This document shows, piece by piece, positions 29,758 through 40,340 of a DNA stretch of 64,000 nucleotides; within the stretch, counting starts at the first letter, position 1; the number at the start of each line of letters is the position of its first letter. The notes under the pieces were generated by a model. It was not told the DNA's origin and did not search any database. It saw only the letters and a program-made list of their open reading frames with translations. A program made the translations under genes and the position numbers. This DNA comes from Oncomelania hupensis (lineage: Eukaryota; Mollusca; Gastropoda; Littorinimorpha; Pomatiopsidae): NCBI GenBank assembly GCA_036898135.1, contig CM072527.1, positions 2,178,373 to 2,242,372 on the forward strand. The letters are read 5' to 3'.

Positions 29758-32700
29758 ATGAGGTATGCTTTGAATCTGTGTTGGTTGTCAGTGCTTGTGT
29801 TTTATGTCGGAAAGTCATTGTTAAATGCTTGCCGTAAATGTTGGCGTAGAGTCAGACCGATTATATCATCACTGTTGAAATATTCTTCAACAGATACTAG
29901 TTCCACTACAGAAACGGAGCCAAGAACTCAGTCAAGGACTGTGGCCACTGTAAAATTGAAGATAAAAAATGTCTCGTCAACCAATCCTTCCAATTTTGAA
30001 ACTGAAAGTGTCCACCAAACGTCAGTCACAGAAGTGATACCTGACCTAGAGCAGTCCACAACTAACGCATCAACACTAATTGATCAAGAACGGCAGGAAT
30101 GTAGGCAAACATATCAAACTGAAGTGGAGACCGGAGGAGAACTCGCATGGAAATACAATAGAGATTTCTCTTGGCATAATCCGTGTTTTCACTACACCTG
30201 GGATTTGAAATCCGTGAAAAGCGAGCTTGGATTTGCTGTAGAATTCGAAGAAATTTGGCTGACAGAAGGTAATATTTCTATATGGGAAGTAGGCAGCAAC
30301 AGGAAACAGTTTTGGGGTATCATTATAAGCCCGAGACCAATCTTGCTGAGAAGCCCAACCATTCGTCTTGTGCTGAGACTGCCAGATTCATTTAAGGTAT
30401 ATCAATATGGGTCTATGTTCCGCCTCAGCTACAAACTGTTTCCTAGGAGCTCAATACCTGGACTGATAAGCATCGCTCACCTACAGTACAACTGTAGTGG
30501 CATCAATCATCTCCCTACTGTCATCGACTGTGACGGTGTTACACAGTGCAAAGACGGCGAGGATGAAGCGCAATGTCCGTGGCGTGACAGATGTGATGAC
30601 TGGTTTCCTTACAAAAACTTCTGCCTCAAGGGATTTTTTTTTGGTTTCCTTCTTGCACTCCCAGGACACTCTTTTGATCAGTCTCCAGCGATAGCTGAAG
30701 AATCGTGCAATCAACAACAGAATGCTACTTTGGCCCTTTTGCCTGACGAGCAAGGATTGCAAATCGTCAGCAGAATGGCGAAACGCAGCGGGTATAGATC
30801 AGCTGTGATTGGTCTTAGACGGGTGATACCACAGAACACAAGGCTTAAACATCTGTATCGTTTCATCTGGCAGTGGGGGAAGGAACGAAGTCCCATAGCT
30901 TATGAACAGATGCAGATCCAGAGACATTGTACTAGCGAAGACTGTGGGATTATTAAAGGCTGTGCTATGATAGACATATACGGGCATATTTCATCATTGC
31001 CATGCGTAGATTTTGACAAAGGTTTTGCCGATGGTTTCATCTGCATGAAAGTCAAACGCAACTACACGCTGTCGAACAAGGAACGCTTTAACGTACAGCT
31101 CAGTGGCCTCCATCTGTCTCCAGCAGTCAGTGTGGACCAGTTCTCTACAAGGCAATGTCAGGATGGTTCATTAGCCCAGACGTTTCATCGTTGTTTGTGG
31201 GGAGATGATGCCGATTACGCAGAGAGTGACGTCTATCAGCTATGGTCAACCAACAGCTTTCCTTTGTTCCCGTGTCGCTATGGTCCGGCCGTCCATTACT
31301 CCTTGGTTTGTGACGGCAAGGGGGACTGTGTTGATTCCAGTGATGAGCTGGGCTGTCGACCGCCGCAGTTCCGTCCTCTCATCAGCTCTACGTTTGTCTG
31401 TAAAAACTTTCAGTCGATCCCTGACTTCAAGTACTGTGATGGCTTTGTGGACTGTTTTGATGAAAGCGATGAAGAAAACTGCGAAACTTGTTTAGGAGGT
31501 GGTGTCGTGCTGTGCAAATATCTTGGATGTGTAATTGTAAAACACGCGGCACTCATTGATACGTGTCCAACCTTTCCCGCCTTTATTGAGGATCTTAATG
31601 TATCCTCTTACGCAGTGCCTGACGGTCATGGCATGTCAACAATGCTAAACCTCAGTATTGCACAAAGCAAGAATGCATGTGTGGAGGGCTTTTATCCATG
31701 TCAAGACAGCTACTGCATTCCTACCTATCTGCTGAATAATGAAGAGATGGATTGTCCTCTTGGTGATGATGAAAACATCCCCTTGGACAATCTTACCTGT
31801 CCAGGTTACTACAGGTGCCAGAGGACCGGCAGTTGCGTGCACCGGAACTACGTGTGTGACTCGGTGTTCCACTGTCCAGACAAAGACGATGAAATGTTTT
31901 GTCACGTGACCTGTCCCTCAGGCTGTGTTTGTGAAGGTCAGGCCTTCAAGTGTTCCTCAATGATAGAGCCTCTGCAACATCTTCACTTGCGTTATCTAGA
32001 CTTCAGTCACGTCGAAAACGTCTCTCTCGACAACGTACACTTCATGGAGTATCTGCTGTTTCTCAACCTGTCCTCCTGTAGCCTGAGGGCTGTCCAACTC
32101 CATTCAATGCCTCAGCTGAAGACTTTGGACCTGAGTCATAACGCTTTGCTTAACCTTAGCGCCCTTGTGTGGTCAGATCTGCCTGGGCTAAGCTTTCTGG
32201 ATCTTTCGCACAACTCTTTCGTCAAAGTACTGGATAGTTCTTTTACTACTGTTCTGAACCTTGGACTGCTTAAAAATCTACAGACGTTGATGATGGTCGG
32301 TGTGGGCTTTCATACTATAAGTAGTGACGCCTTTATCCCCCTGACTAATCTGAAGCATATGGACATCAGGAACAATCCTATCAAAACATTTGAACAGAAC
32401 TCACTAAGGGGGCTGGCAGGACTTAACTTTCTGTACACAGACGTATCTAAACTGTGCTGTGACTACTTTCACCCACGTCTAAGCGAGTGCCATGCCCCAG
32501 TGGACGAGTTGTCGTCATGCAGTGACTTGCTGGCACAAGACTTCTTCAGAGTGTCCCTGTGGACCTTCTCCATGCTGGCAATGGTAGGCAATACCGGTGT
32601 TCTCATCTACAGGCTGTTTTCCAAACGAAAGAGCTCGTCCTTACCATTCCACACTTTGGTGAAGAACTTGTGTGTGGCCGATTTTGTGATGGGCGTGTAC

Positions 32701-33588
32701 ATGTTGATGATTGGCGTGGCAGACACGGTGTACAGCACAGTTTATGTGGAGAAGGAGAGAGAGTGGATACAAAGCGTGTTTTGTACTGCAGCAGGCTTTT
32801 TATCCTTTGTGTCCAGCGAGGTGTCATCCTTTGTCATCTGCCTCATCACATTGGACAGGGCACTGGTCATCTGTTTCCCCTTCAACAAACGCTGTCATTT
32901 CAGTCATCGGTCCACCATGGCCACCTGCTGTAGCGTGTGGGTGATGGGTGTTGTGATTGCCACTGTTCCACTGCTGGCTGGCCTAGAGTTTTACGGTCAA
33001 AACGGCATCTGTATTCCACTCCCCATCACGCGACAGGAGTTTTCTGGACAGACCTACGCCTTCTCTGTCTTCGTCTGCCTCAACTTTGTCCTCTTCATCT
33101 GCATCGGCACAGGGCAGATGGTGATCTATGTGACAGTACACAGGGCGGGATCAGACGCCAAGACCAACCACAGTGAACGGGACATGGCGCTGGCTCGACG
33201 ACTGTCACTGGTGGTGGGGACGGACTTTTTGTGCTGGTTTCCTATTGGCATTATGGGTCTCCTGGCGTGGGGCGGCGTGGCCGTACCGGGCGCGGTCAAC
33301 AGGTGGACCGCCATCTTCGTGTTACCTTTCAACTCGGCGCTCAACCCGTTCCTGTACACGTTAAACGGCGTGCTGGAGCAGCGGAAACGACGGCGGTTGG
33401 AGGATCGTGCTAAGAGGATGCTGGGTAAGCTGCAGACGGGGATCATCCAGTGGTCGCCCGACAAGGTGGAGCAGCTGGTCAAGATCTGCGTGCGTTCAAA
33501 GCTGGTGGACAAACACTCTCTGGCCACTTGGATGGGTCTGACTGTCAAAGATTCAGCTGATGAAGGAAATACACATTCTTTGCCTTGA
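29758..33588 (+). CDS. GRL101-like receptor: CUB, C-type lectin, LDLa, LRR, 7TM
   Basis: One uninterrupted frame of 1276 codons. By residue: hydrophobic start MRYALNLCWLSVLVFYVGK (signal-like); CUB-like domain (about 113-229); LDLa-type module with CDGVTQCKDGEDEAQC (about 240-276); C-type lectin-like domain (about 280-430); LDLa modules near 503-534, 546-576, 638-671 and 680-716; LRR N-cap CPSGCVC; five or six LRRs with LDLSHN (about 740-892); cysteine cap; seven-helix domain (about 928-1200) with NLCVADFVMG, LDRALVI, FLCWFPIG and NPFLY. This matches the mollusc GRL101 class, relatives of the relaxin-type LGRs. It is a plasma-membrane G-protein-coupled receptor; the ligand is unknown. Several LDLa modules have only four cysteines. 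No intron is visible, unusual for this size. Confidence 0.92.
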   Translation: MRYALNLCWLSVLVFYVGKSLLNACRKCWRRVRPIISSLLKYSSTDTSSTTETEPRTQSRTVATVKLKIKNVSSTNPSNFETESVHQTSVTEVIPDLEQSTTNASTLIDQERQECRQTYQTEVETGGELAWKYNRDFSWHNPCFHYTWDLKSVKSELGFAVEFEEIWLTEGNISIWEVGSNRKQFWGIIISPRPILLRSPTIRLVLRLPDSFKVYQYGSMFRLSYKLFPRSSIPGLISIAHLQYNCSGINHLPTVIDCDGVTQCKDGEDEAQCPWRDRCDDWFPYKNFCLKGFFFGFLLALPGHSFDQSPAIAEESCNQQQNATLALLPDEQGLQIVSRMAKRSGYRSAVIGLRRVIPQNTRLKHLYRFIWQWGKERSPIAYEQMQIQRHCTSEDCGIIKGCAMIDIYGHISSLPCVDFDKGFADGFICMKVKRNYTLSNKERFNVQLSGLHLSPAVSVDQFSTRQCQDGSLAQTFHRCLWGDDADYAESDVYQLWSTNSFPLFPCRYGPAVHYSLVCDGKGDCVDSSDELGCRPPQFRPLISSTFVCKNFQSIPDFKYCDGFVDCFDESDEENCETCLGGGVVLCKYLGCVIVKHAALIDTCPTFPAFIEDLNVSSYAVPDGHGMSTMLNLSIAQSKNACVEGFYPCQDSYCIPTYLLNNEEMDCPLGDDENIPLDNLTCPGYYRCQRTGSCVHRNYVCDSVFHCPDKDDEMFCHVTCPSGCVCEGQAFKCSSMIEPLQHLHLRYLDFSHVENVSLDNVHFMEYLLFLNLSSCSLRAVQLHSMPQLKTLDLSHNALLNLSALVWSDLPGLSFLDLSHNSFVKVLDSSFTTVLNLGLLKNLQTLMMVGVGFHTISSDAFIPLTNLKHMDIRNNPIKTFEQNSLRGLAGLNFLYTDVSKLCCDYFHPRLSECHAPVDELSSCSDLLAQDFFRVSLWTFSMLAMVGNTGVLIYRLFSKRKSSSLPFHTLVKNLCVADFVMGVYMLMIGVADTVYSTVYVEKEREWIQSVFCTAAGFLSFVSSEVSSFVICLITLDRALVICFPFNKRCHFSHRSTMATCCSVWVMGVVIATVPLLAGLEFYGQNGICIPLPITRQEFSGQTYAFSVFVCLNFVLFICIGTGQMVIYVTVHRAGSDAKTNHSERDMALARRLSLVVGTDFLCWFPIGIMGLLAWGGVAVPGAVNRWTAIFVLPFNSALNPFLYTLNGVLEQRKRRRLEDRAKRMLGKLQTGIIQWSPDKVEQLVKICVRSKLVDKHSLATWMGLTVKDSADEGNTHSLP

Positions 33589-34635
33589 GAGCGTGTCGAT
33601 GGCAGCAGCTGCAAATTTAATATGAGTAAAGGTTTCGATTGAGACAAGCAAGATAGTTATATACATTTTTTTATTAAAAAATATTTGTTGGGGTGTATGT
33701 TTTGTATGGCAAAACATGCAACGACAGCATTTATTTACCTTTAATTTTGGTTCTATGTAGTTGCTGGAAAAGCTTTGCCGAATGTTTGTTTGTTTTCATC
33801 GATCGATATTGTTGATGCAGTATTGAGAACTTTCTGGAATTAGTTGTTTATCATCGACGGAAGATTCGAGATAAATCTAGCAGTAGCTTGTCAAATCTTG
33901 TAGGTTCGTAGAACTTTCTATGACGCAAGACAGTGCGTATTTCCGGTGACGAGATTTATTTTGATTGTTTGTTGATTACGTCATTCTGGAACTTTATGCA
34001 TTTTTCCACATAGTTAATAGACTATATAAGGAGCACTGTCTGCTCATGTGTTGGGGACTTTAAATTTATCTAACGTAAACGTAAACGTGTCTAGAAGATG
34101 ACTTTTTTTTTTTTTTTTGAAATAATTTTTTTAATACAATTGTTGATGCTGTATGCACCTTTTGCTCCAATAAAGTTGGAAAACGTCATAACGACTACTA
34201 TGACCTTGTTATTGTGATGAGTGAACGGGCTGTGTGGATAGGAATTCCTGTTACACAGATTCAAGAATCGGGGTTGAAATCGACCATTGCAGTGCAACAG
34301 TAACTGTGACTAGAGTCAAACATATCACAAGTGCAGCATGTTACCTGGTATTCTGAAGAAAGATCGAGAATTTCTCACGTTTGTCTCCTGTAAGCTTACC
34401 GAAAAGAGAATTATCTCCACCACAGTCATAATAAAATACACGATGTGCAGGTTCCACCAGACATGTTCATTGCTGCAAATCATTTTCCTAATGCCAGTTG
34501 TCTGTGACGCACACACGTTTCTTCTTGCATTGTTCCATTGCAGGTAAGTCCAGCAGTGGTCCGTAAATTATTTTCATGGGTACATTTTACTGTCAAATTC
34601 TGTGTAGTTCTGAAACGCAGTCATCATTGGCATTC
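33589..34635. other. Downstream region of the receptor gene
   Basis: AT-rich, non-coding by eye. AATAAA occurs at 34169-34174 on the plus strand and could end the receptor mRNA, about 580 bases after the stop. TATATAAGG near 34021 resembles a TATA box but nothing downstream supports a gene. Confidence 0.35.
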
Positions 34636-34637
<2 letters not shown>

Positions 34638-34681
<44 letters not shown>

Positions 34682-34745
34682 TTTATTTATTTAATCGTTC
34701 TTATATAGTGCACTTCCAGCTTAAGCGCTGCTCAAGACACTGGCC
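34638..34745 (+). repeat. (AAT)n with a conserved dispersed-repeat end
   Basis: About 40 bp of AAT triplets followed by TTTATTTAATCG, TTATATAGTGCAC and TTAAGCGCTGCTCAAG. The last blocks resemble the ubiquitous TATATAGCGC/AAGCGCT repeat ends of aquatic animals, so this is probably the tail of an interspersed repeat. Confidence 0.5.
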
Positions 34746-34865
34746 TATACAGGATCTAACTCAAACTTTGGGCATATCGACTGATAATAATAATCATGAT
34801 GATGATGAAAGCAATAATCTAATTTTTTAAAAAGCTTATCGTATTAAAACAACCAATAAGCAATA

Positions 34866-35300
34866 TCGGCACAGTGCAAGCAGGCAGAAGAAGATGGAGA
34901 CAGAAAAAGAGGTTGGAAGACAACATCTGAGAATGGATTGGATTGACACTGAGAGAAGCCATGAGGGCTGCTGAGGACAGAGAAAGATGGAGTACGCTGG
35001 TTAAACGATCGTCTGTGGTGCCCCAACGCTTATCCTATCCTATCCCGTAACTCGGAAGTCGTTGGGGCACCGCAGATGATCGTGTAACCAACGTACTCCA
35101 TCTTTCTCTGTCCTCAGCAGCCCTCATGGCTTCTCTCAGTGTCAATCCAATCCATTCTCTGATGTTGTCTTCCAACCTATTTTTCTGTCTGCCTCTACTT
35201 CTGCCTCATTGCTCCGTGCCTTGCAAGATGATCTTTGCAAGGCCTGATGCTCTGGTGACGTGGCCATACCATTGGAGTTTCTGTTTCTTCACCACTGTGA
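34866..35300. repeat. Two RTE 3' ends joined tail-to-tail (palindrome)
   Basis: 34866-35033 is a plus-strand RTE C terminus (CAGGCAGAAGAAGATGGAG, GAATGGATTGGATTGACACT) ending TATCCTATCC. 35034-35300 is a second copy on the minus strand reading back through the same segments to KRKLQWYGH-like codons. The arms match over about 165 bp at roughly 90% or more and meet near 35033 at CTTATCCTATCCTATCC. Confidence 0.8.
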
Positions 35301-35410
35301 GTATAATAATAAGAATAATCAATTGGTTAAAAAAAAGAAGAAAGTAAAACTATAGGGGATTTAACTGGGTTTATTTAAACATACACAATATATATATCGC
35401 GCGCGCTCTC

Positions 35411-35414
35411 ACAC

Positions 35415-35445
<31 letters not shown>
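35411..35445. repeat. (AC)n microsatellite
   Basis: Follows a short GCGCGC block; AC dinucleotides to about 35445. It lies upstream of endonuclease G. Confidence 0.85.
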
Positions 35446-35831
35446 ACAATATGAATACAGATCTGTATCCGTCCTCAAGCGTTACAAAGTAAATTGTAAA
35501 TTCCGTGCAACACACAGAAAACAAACCAACCAAACGTATTGTACATCAATACAGATACATTTTCGTCCTCAAGTATTACACAGAAAATTGTGTGCAGCGC
35601 ATATGATTTATCACATTATAGTGTAAGTCCAAGGGACACAATGTTTCGAATTGACTACCATACAGTCAACAGAGTGTGCTCCCTTACCACCCATGCCGTG
35701 TCCTCGTCTGTGCATTCCAAGGACATAAAACAAGAAGATCTAGGCGAAAATACTGGAAGATAAAGATTGTCTTCCTTAAGATTTGTTTATTTGTGTACTA
35801 CAAACGTGACTGCTTCCATAATTTGTTCAAA

Positions 35832-36485
35832 ATGCCGTCGGTTCGGGTGACAGTGGCTGTTTCATCTTTGTCGGCCACAGTCGCATACTTTTTCGGCCAG
35901 CAGAGAAGTGACAGTCTCCACAGACATTCTGTGTGGAAAAGCCTAACATCTGCCTTCCCAAAAGAAGAAAAATCTATTGCAAGTATATTTTCGTCGTTTG
36001 TAAAACATGGTCGACAAGAATCGAAGGACGAAGTACCATCGTGGTACCAGTTTCTTCCCGTGCCAATGTCAGTATCTGCATCGTCTGCTCCTATGGAACG
36101 CAGTAATCTCCCTTCCACAGTTTCACCCACAGTTGAACCCACCACACCAACAAACCGTGTTGGAGAGATCATGAAATTTGGTTATCCCAATTTGGACAAC
36201 GTACGCTTTTATGAAGATTTTGTGGTGTCGTATGATCGTCGTAATCGAACAGCGCATTGGGTCTTTGAACACCTGAAAGCGGAGCATTGTGCAAAGAACG
36301 ACCTCGTTCTACGCTCAGTTTCCAATTTTAAGGAGGATGAATCTGTTCATCCCTTTTTCCGTGCCAGTAATGCTGATTACAAAGGCAGTGGCTATGACCG
36401 GGGACATCTCGCTGCTGCGTCCAATCACCGACATTCCCAGAAGGCCATGGACCAAACATTTATCCTCAGCAACATTTCACCGCAA
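35832..36485 (+). CDS. ENDOG: ENDOG exon 1
   Basis: Ends in phase 0 after FILSNISPQ at a CAA/GTATGT donor. It holds the targeting sequence, a Ser/Pro/Thr-rich linker and the DRGH motif. The chosen start best fits EndoG N termini; the frame itself is open from 35676. Confidence 0.92.
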
Positions 36486-39018
36486 GTATGTTACACAGTT
36501 TTGCATCCAGCCAGATACATGTATGCCACCATGTCAATTTGTGTGCCTTTGGCTTTATATGCGCCAAGTTTGAGATTGCGCAAAATGTTGTCCCCTATAC
36601 GCACTGTGTCCGGGGACTTTAATCTAAATAATGCCAAAAATGCGCAAAATGCAAAGTAGTATGTACATAAAATGCTTGAATTTTTTTTGGTAATCCCTGA
36701 ATATTTTGTAATATTCTGTTGCACCTAATCTCAAATCAGAGACACATAATTAAATAGAAGCGCAAGTCAAGAAATCGTTATTCACAACAACAACAAAAAA
36801 ATGTAAATTTGGTATTTCACTTGTTATAAGAACTTAAAACGTAATATGCAATAGCAACACATGCACTCACATGCATGCATGCACACAAACACTCCACCTG
36901 TGCACACCCGCAGTAAGCACAAGCACGGTTAAACAAAGATGACACGTACACATGAAAAAGGATATGAATCGATGTTTACAGAAAACGTATAGGCCTACTA
37001 GTTTCTTTGACAAAAACAAGGATTATCAAATTTGCCTGAGATTATGCACTTAACGCAGCAAGTTGGTGCCTCAGGCGGATTGAGTTAGATCCTGTTTGGG
37101 CCAGCTCCTTGGGCAGCTATTAAGGTAATAAAACGCTATATAAGAAGAATTGTGGTAAAATATTACTTTTTGTTATTGCTGTTGTTTACTGCAGGTTGGC
37201 GAAGGGTTCAACCGTGGTGCGTGGAACAACCTAGAGAAGTACACCAGGGCCTTGGTGAGACACAACCGCTGTGTCTATGCCTGCACAGGCCCTCTCTACC
37301 TACCTAGGTAATCAGTACTACGTCTATATGCTCCACATTCGCATATATATGGAACATTACTGAGAAACAGATACATAAACCAAAAGAGTGCTAATGTCAC
37401 CCCCCCCCCCCACACACACACATATGTACACACCCACACTCACACACACACACCCACACACACACACACATGTACACACACTTGCACTCACTTCACCTTT
37501 TTCTTTTGCCTTCCTGATTTTAAACCACCACTGAAATATTAACTTTATTTGCCTTGCACACATTACAAACTACATCCAAAGTAATAAAACTTTCATCATA
37601 ATTTTGAAACGGGACAATGAACAATTTTTTTTAAAAATGGTTGCTGACTTCTTTGGGTGATTAAGAACCTTGAAAAAAGTGCATCTGACACGTAACAGCA
37701 AAATTCACCACTTTCATGGAAATGAAACAATTTGTGAAGCTATAATATTTTTTAATCTCAATTTATACGCATCCATGAAGAAATCGCCCCCATGGTTGTG
37801 GAGTATGGAGGTGACTGACCATGCTTGGAAGGGATTTTTCCCCTTGAGGCTGCCACAGTGAATTTGTTCTATTGGCAATCTGGCCGTGGGTGGATCCGAC
37901 TACAGAGAATCCTTGCGTGTGTGCTTGAACCCTTGGATTATTCAGGACTAGGTGATATGGCATATTTTCTTCCAGCCCTGCCCTTCATATTCTGCTTTTG
38001 GGGATGCACAAGGCTAGATTGTTGGCTGGCCTTCTATGTAGGTTTGTGGCAGTAAGCTGCAGAGGGTGTCATGGCACTTAAAGCTGGCAATCTTTGGCGC
38101 TGGCAGTACACTTCCTGCTTTGTGAGGTACTAATTTGTATGCTGGTGGCCTAGTGACCCAGTTGGTAAGTCGCTGCTTTCCTACGCTGAAGGTTGCGGGT
38201 TTGATCCCCGCCGGAGACGAACGGACATGACTTAGGTATGAGACTTTTCAGGTCGCGGAGGGTTTTCTCTGGGTACTCTGGTTTTCTCCCTAACTTCAAT
38301 AATGGTATTGGATACAGTTTATCAAAAAATTCAAAAATAAAATTTGATTCCATTTACGTCTTCTAATACTAATAGCGACTTACCTTCACACCGTATGTTT
38401 GAGTGATAAATGTGTTTTTTTTTGTGTAGGTAGGAGTTTCTGTAACCTGTGAACGTGTATTTTGGTTACAGATCGCCACGATTTGAGTCTGATTTAAGAA
38501 TAAGGCGCGTTCAGCATCCATTATTATTATGTTATTTTAAACAATAAATTTTATGTTCCTTTAAGTCTAACGAGTGATATAAAAATAACAGTTTGTATTG
38601 GGCTGGGTTCTCATGGAAGTGGTCAAGAGTCGGGAGTCAAATACTCCACTTGGTTACACTAAGTTTTTCTTTGTTCTGAGCTTGTACAAACCATAACTTA
38701 ACAGCTTTTTTTGTTCCCATGTTTATTGTGTCTATCAGGAAAGAAGCGGACGGCAAGGAGTACGTCAAGTATCAAGTGATCGGACCCAACCACGTTGCTG
38801 TGCCCACCCATTTCTTCAAGGTGCTGGTGATCGAAGACGAACAGGGAAAATACGAGATGAAAGCCTTTGTGTTGCCGAACCAGAGGTTGCCGGACGACGT
38901 CAAGCTCAAATACTACTTGTACCCTGTAGAGGCCATTGAAAGAGCGGCAGGATTTTTGCTGTTTGATAAAATACCCAGGAAATCTTTTAAACTCATCAAT
39001 GGGGATAAACCAAAGTAG
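35832..39018 (+). CDS. ENDOG: Endonuclease G, mitochondrial (three exons)
   Basis: Exons 35832-36485, 37195-37307 and 38739-39018 join in phase to 348 codons. The N terminus, MPSVRVTVAVSSLSATVAYF, is a plausible mitochondrial signal. The core shows EIMKFGYPNLDNVRFYEDFV, NADYKGSGYDRGHLAAA (DRGH catalytic His) and GAWNNLEKY (metal-binding Asn and the Glu of the beta-beta-alpha-metal site). The end, EADGKEYVKYQVIG and HVAVPTHFFKV, is as in animal EndoG. EndoG cuts DNA and RNA with Mg2+, resides in the intermembrane space and moves to the nucleus in some forms of cell death. All active-site residues are present. Intron 2 holds a SINE. An in-frame ATG at 35676 also exists. Confidence 0.95.
37195..37307 (+). 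CDS. ENDOG: ENDOG exon 2
   Basis: Acceptor TTTACTGCAG; donor CCTAG/GTAATC. Encodes VGEGFNRGAWNNLEKYTRAL to CTGPLYLP and ends with two bases of an Arg codon. Below usual ORF-length cut-offs, recognised from the protein family. Confidence 0.93.
37397..37480. repeat. Poly-C and (CA)n microsatellite
   Basis: C-run followed by interrupted CA repeats in ENDOG intron 2. Confidence 0.8.
38141..38530 (+). mobile_element. tRNA-derived SINE, copy 1 (in ENDOG intron 2)
   Basis: Head with tRNA-like promoter: box A within GGCCTAGTGACCCAGTTGG and box B GGGTTTGATCCCC. The body has GACTTAGGTATGAGACT, GAGGGTTTTCTC and TAATGGTATTGGAT; the 3' part has GGTTACAGATCGCC and GAGTCTGATTTAAGAATAAGG, ending in TTATTATTAT. 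The same modules in the same order occur at 46391-46753, which establishes a family of about 390 bp. Confidence 0.78.
38739..39018 (+). CDS. ENDOG: ENDOG exon 3
   Basis: Acceptor GTCTATCAG. Completes the Arg codon, then KEADGKEYVKYQVIG to the stop TAG at 39016-39018. The last 80 bp have decayed echoes downstream at 39066 and 40136. Confidence 0.93.
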
Positions 39019-39065
39019 AACTAAAGTCATTTTGTCCTCTAGACACTACCTCAGTTATGTCGAAA

Positions 39066-39165
39066 AGAGCAGCGGTATACTACTCGGATTCCACCTGAGG
39101 CTATAGTGAACAAGCGGCAAAACTCTCGCTGTTTGATGACGTACCCAGAAAAGTTTATGTTGGTG
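39066..39165 (+). pseudogene. Decayed copy of the ENDOG last-exon end (1)
   Basis: Shows TACTACT, AGGCTATAGTGAACAAGCGG, CGCTGTTTGATGACGTACCC and AGAAAAG in the same order as exon 3 positions about 38907-38990. Shared length is about 85 bp with many substitutions; stops and indels prevent coding. Confidence 0.55.
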
Positions 39166-39290
39166 AGAAAGCACAGTAGCTCAGCAGTAGTGAGTACACA
39201 GGGACAGTTGTGAGGCCCATCCCACACCAGCTCAATGCCTATGTAAGCAGCACTGTTTAGTGCCTCCACATTTTGCTTGCCCTCCTTTCC

Positions 39291-39318
39291 AGTGAAAGGA
39301 AAGGAAAGGAAAGGAAGC
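39291..39318. repeat. (GGAAA)n short repeat
   Basis: Five GGAAA-type units in a row. Confidence 0.7.
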
Positions 39319-39704
39319 ATCGGCGAAGCTATTTATAGCTAGCCTGGCTGACCTAACCTCAAAACTAAAAAGCTTTGGTTGAGTCGCTGTGATCCATACA
39401 GCATAGCATAGCAGAGTATAGACAAACGAGGCGTTCTCCCTCAATCAAATCTCGGCAACTGTTGAGCAGACTACTATCCGCTGCAGATTTCAGGTTTGCT
39501 GGAAGTACGCGAGACAGAGGTGAATGAGTTGACTGCTGCATGTGAAGTGGAATGCTTCCATTTTGCCTGTTATATATATGCAATCTTTATAGCCCTTGTA
39601 ATAGAAAGGGTAATTTTATGTTGTCTGTAGTACTTTCACGTCATACATGAATGGTGATATCATGTAAAAGATGTGTATTTTCTGTTTAGCTGTGCGCATG
39701 TGCA

Positions 39705-39706
<2 letters not shown>

Positions 39707-39762
<56 letters not shown>
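39707..39762. repeat. (TG)n microsatellite
   Basis: An uninterrupted TG run of about 55 bp. Confidence 0.9.
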
Positions 39763-39765
<3 letters not shown>

Positions 39766-40135
39766 GTGTCAATGAATGTGATATTTTATGTGTGGCTTTT
39801 ATATCAAGCAACACAAGTTTTCACTCTTTTTTTGTTAAAAAAAAAAGAAAGATTTCTTGACTTGGCTATTAAGTAATTGCTTCAACATCGCATTCATAAT
39901 CCCATCCTGCCTTGAAAAAGAAGGGGAAACATGTAGCAGTCGTATTTCGTTAGGTCACCTGGCGTAGCGAGTAGGCTTCTGCTCAACAGCTTCTGAGACT
40001 TCTTTGGGAGAGGGAGCAGCCTTGTCTAGTCTCAGCATGTATTAGTGAAGTTTTTCAATCGTCCCATCTTTTCGTCCCCTTTACGCTTTGGTGTTGGGGA
40101 CGTTAATTTAATACCAGTCCAGTCCCATCTTCACT

Positions 40136-40230
40136 ATAACACTACATCGGGAAGGGGGCAGGATTCTTGCTGTGCGACAAGTTATCCAGGAGAGCTCTCA
40201 GCCTCCTCAACAGTGAGATGGCAGATACTT
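40136..40230 (+). pseudogene. Decayed copy of the ENDOG last-exon end (2)
   Basis: GGCAGGATTCTTGCTGTGCG, CAAGTTATCCAGGAGAGCT and CTCCTCAACA align with GGCAGGATTTTTGCTGTTTG and the following bases of exon 3. Shorter and more diverged than a live copy; no open frame. Confidence 0.5.
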
Positions 40231-40340
40231 AGGTGAAGTTTGTCTCATACTACCTCTACTCCGTCAGGGCTTTCATCATTGTCTGTGGGATGTTGTGTTC
40301 ATCAGTAATAAATGGGAGTGTGTTCACATTTTAGTATTTT

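Noticed and set aside
38141..38215. tRNA gene
   Set aside because: Same family as 46391; continues into a shared SINE body.
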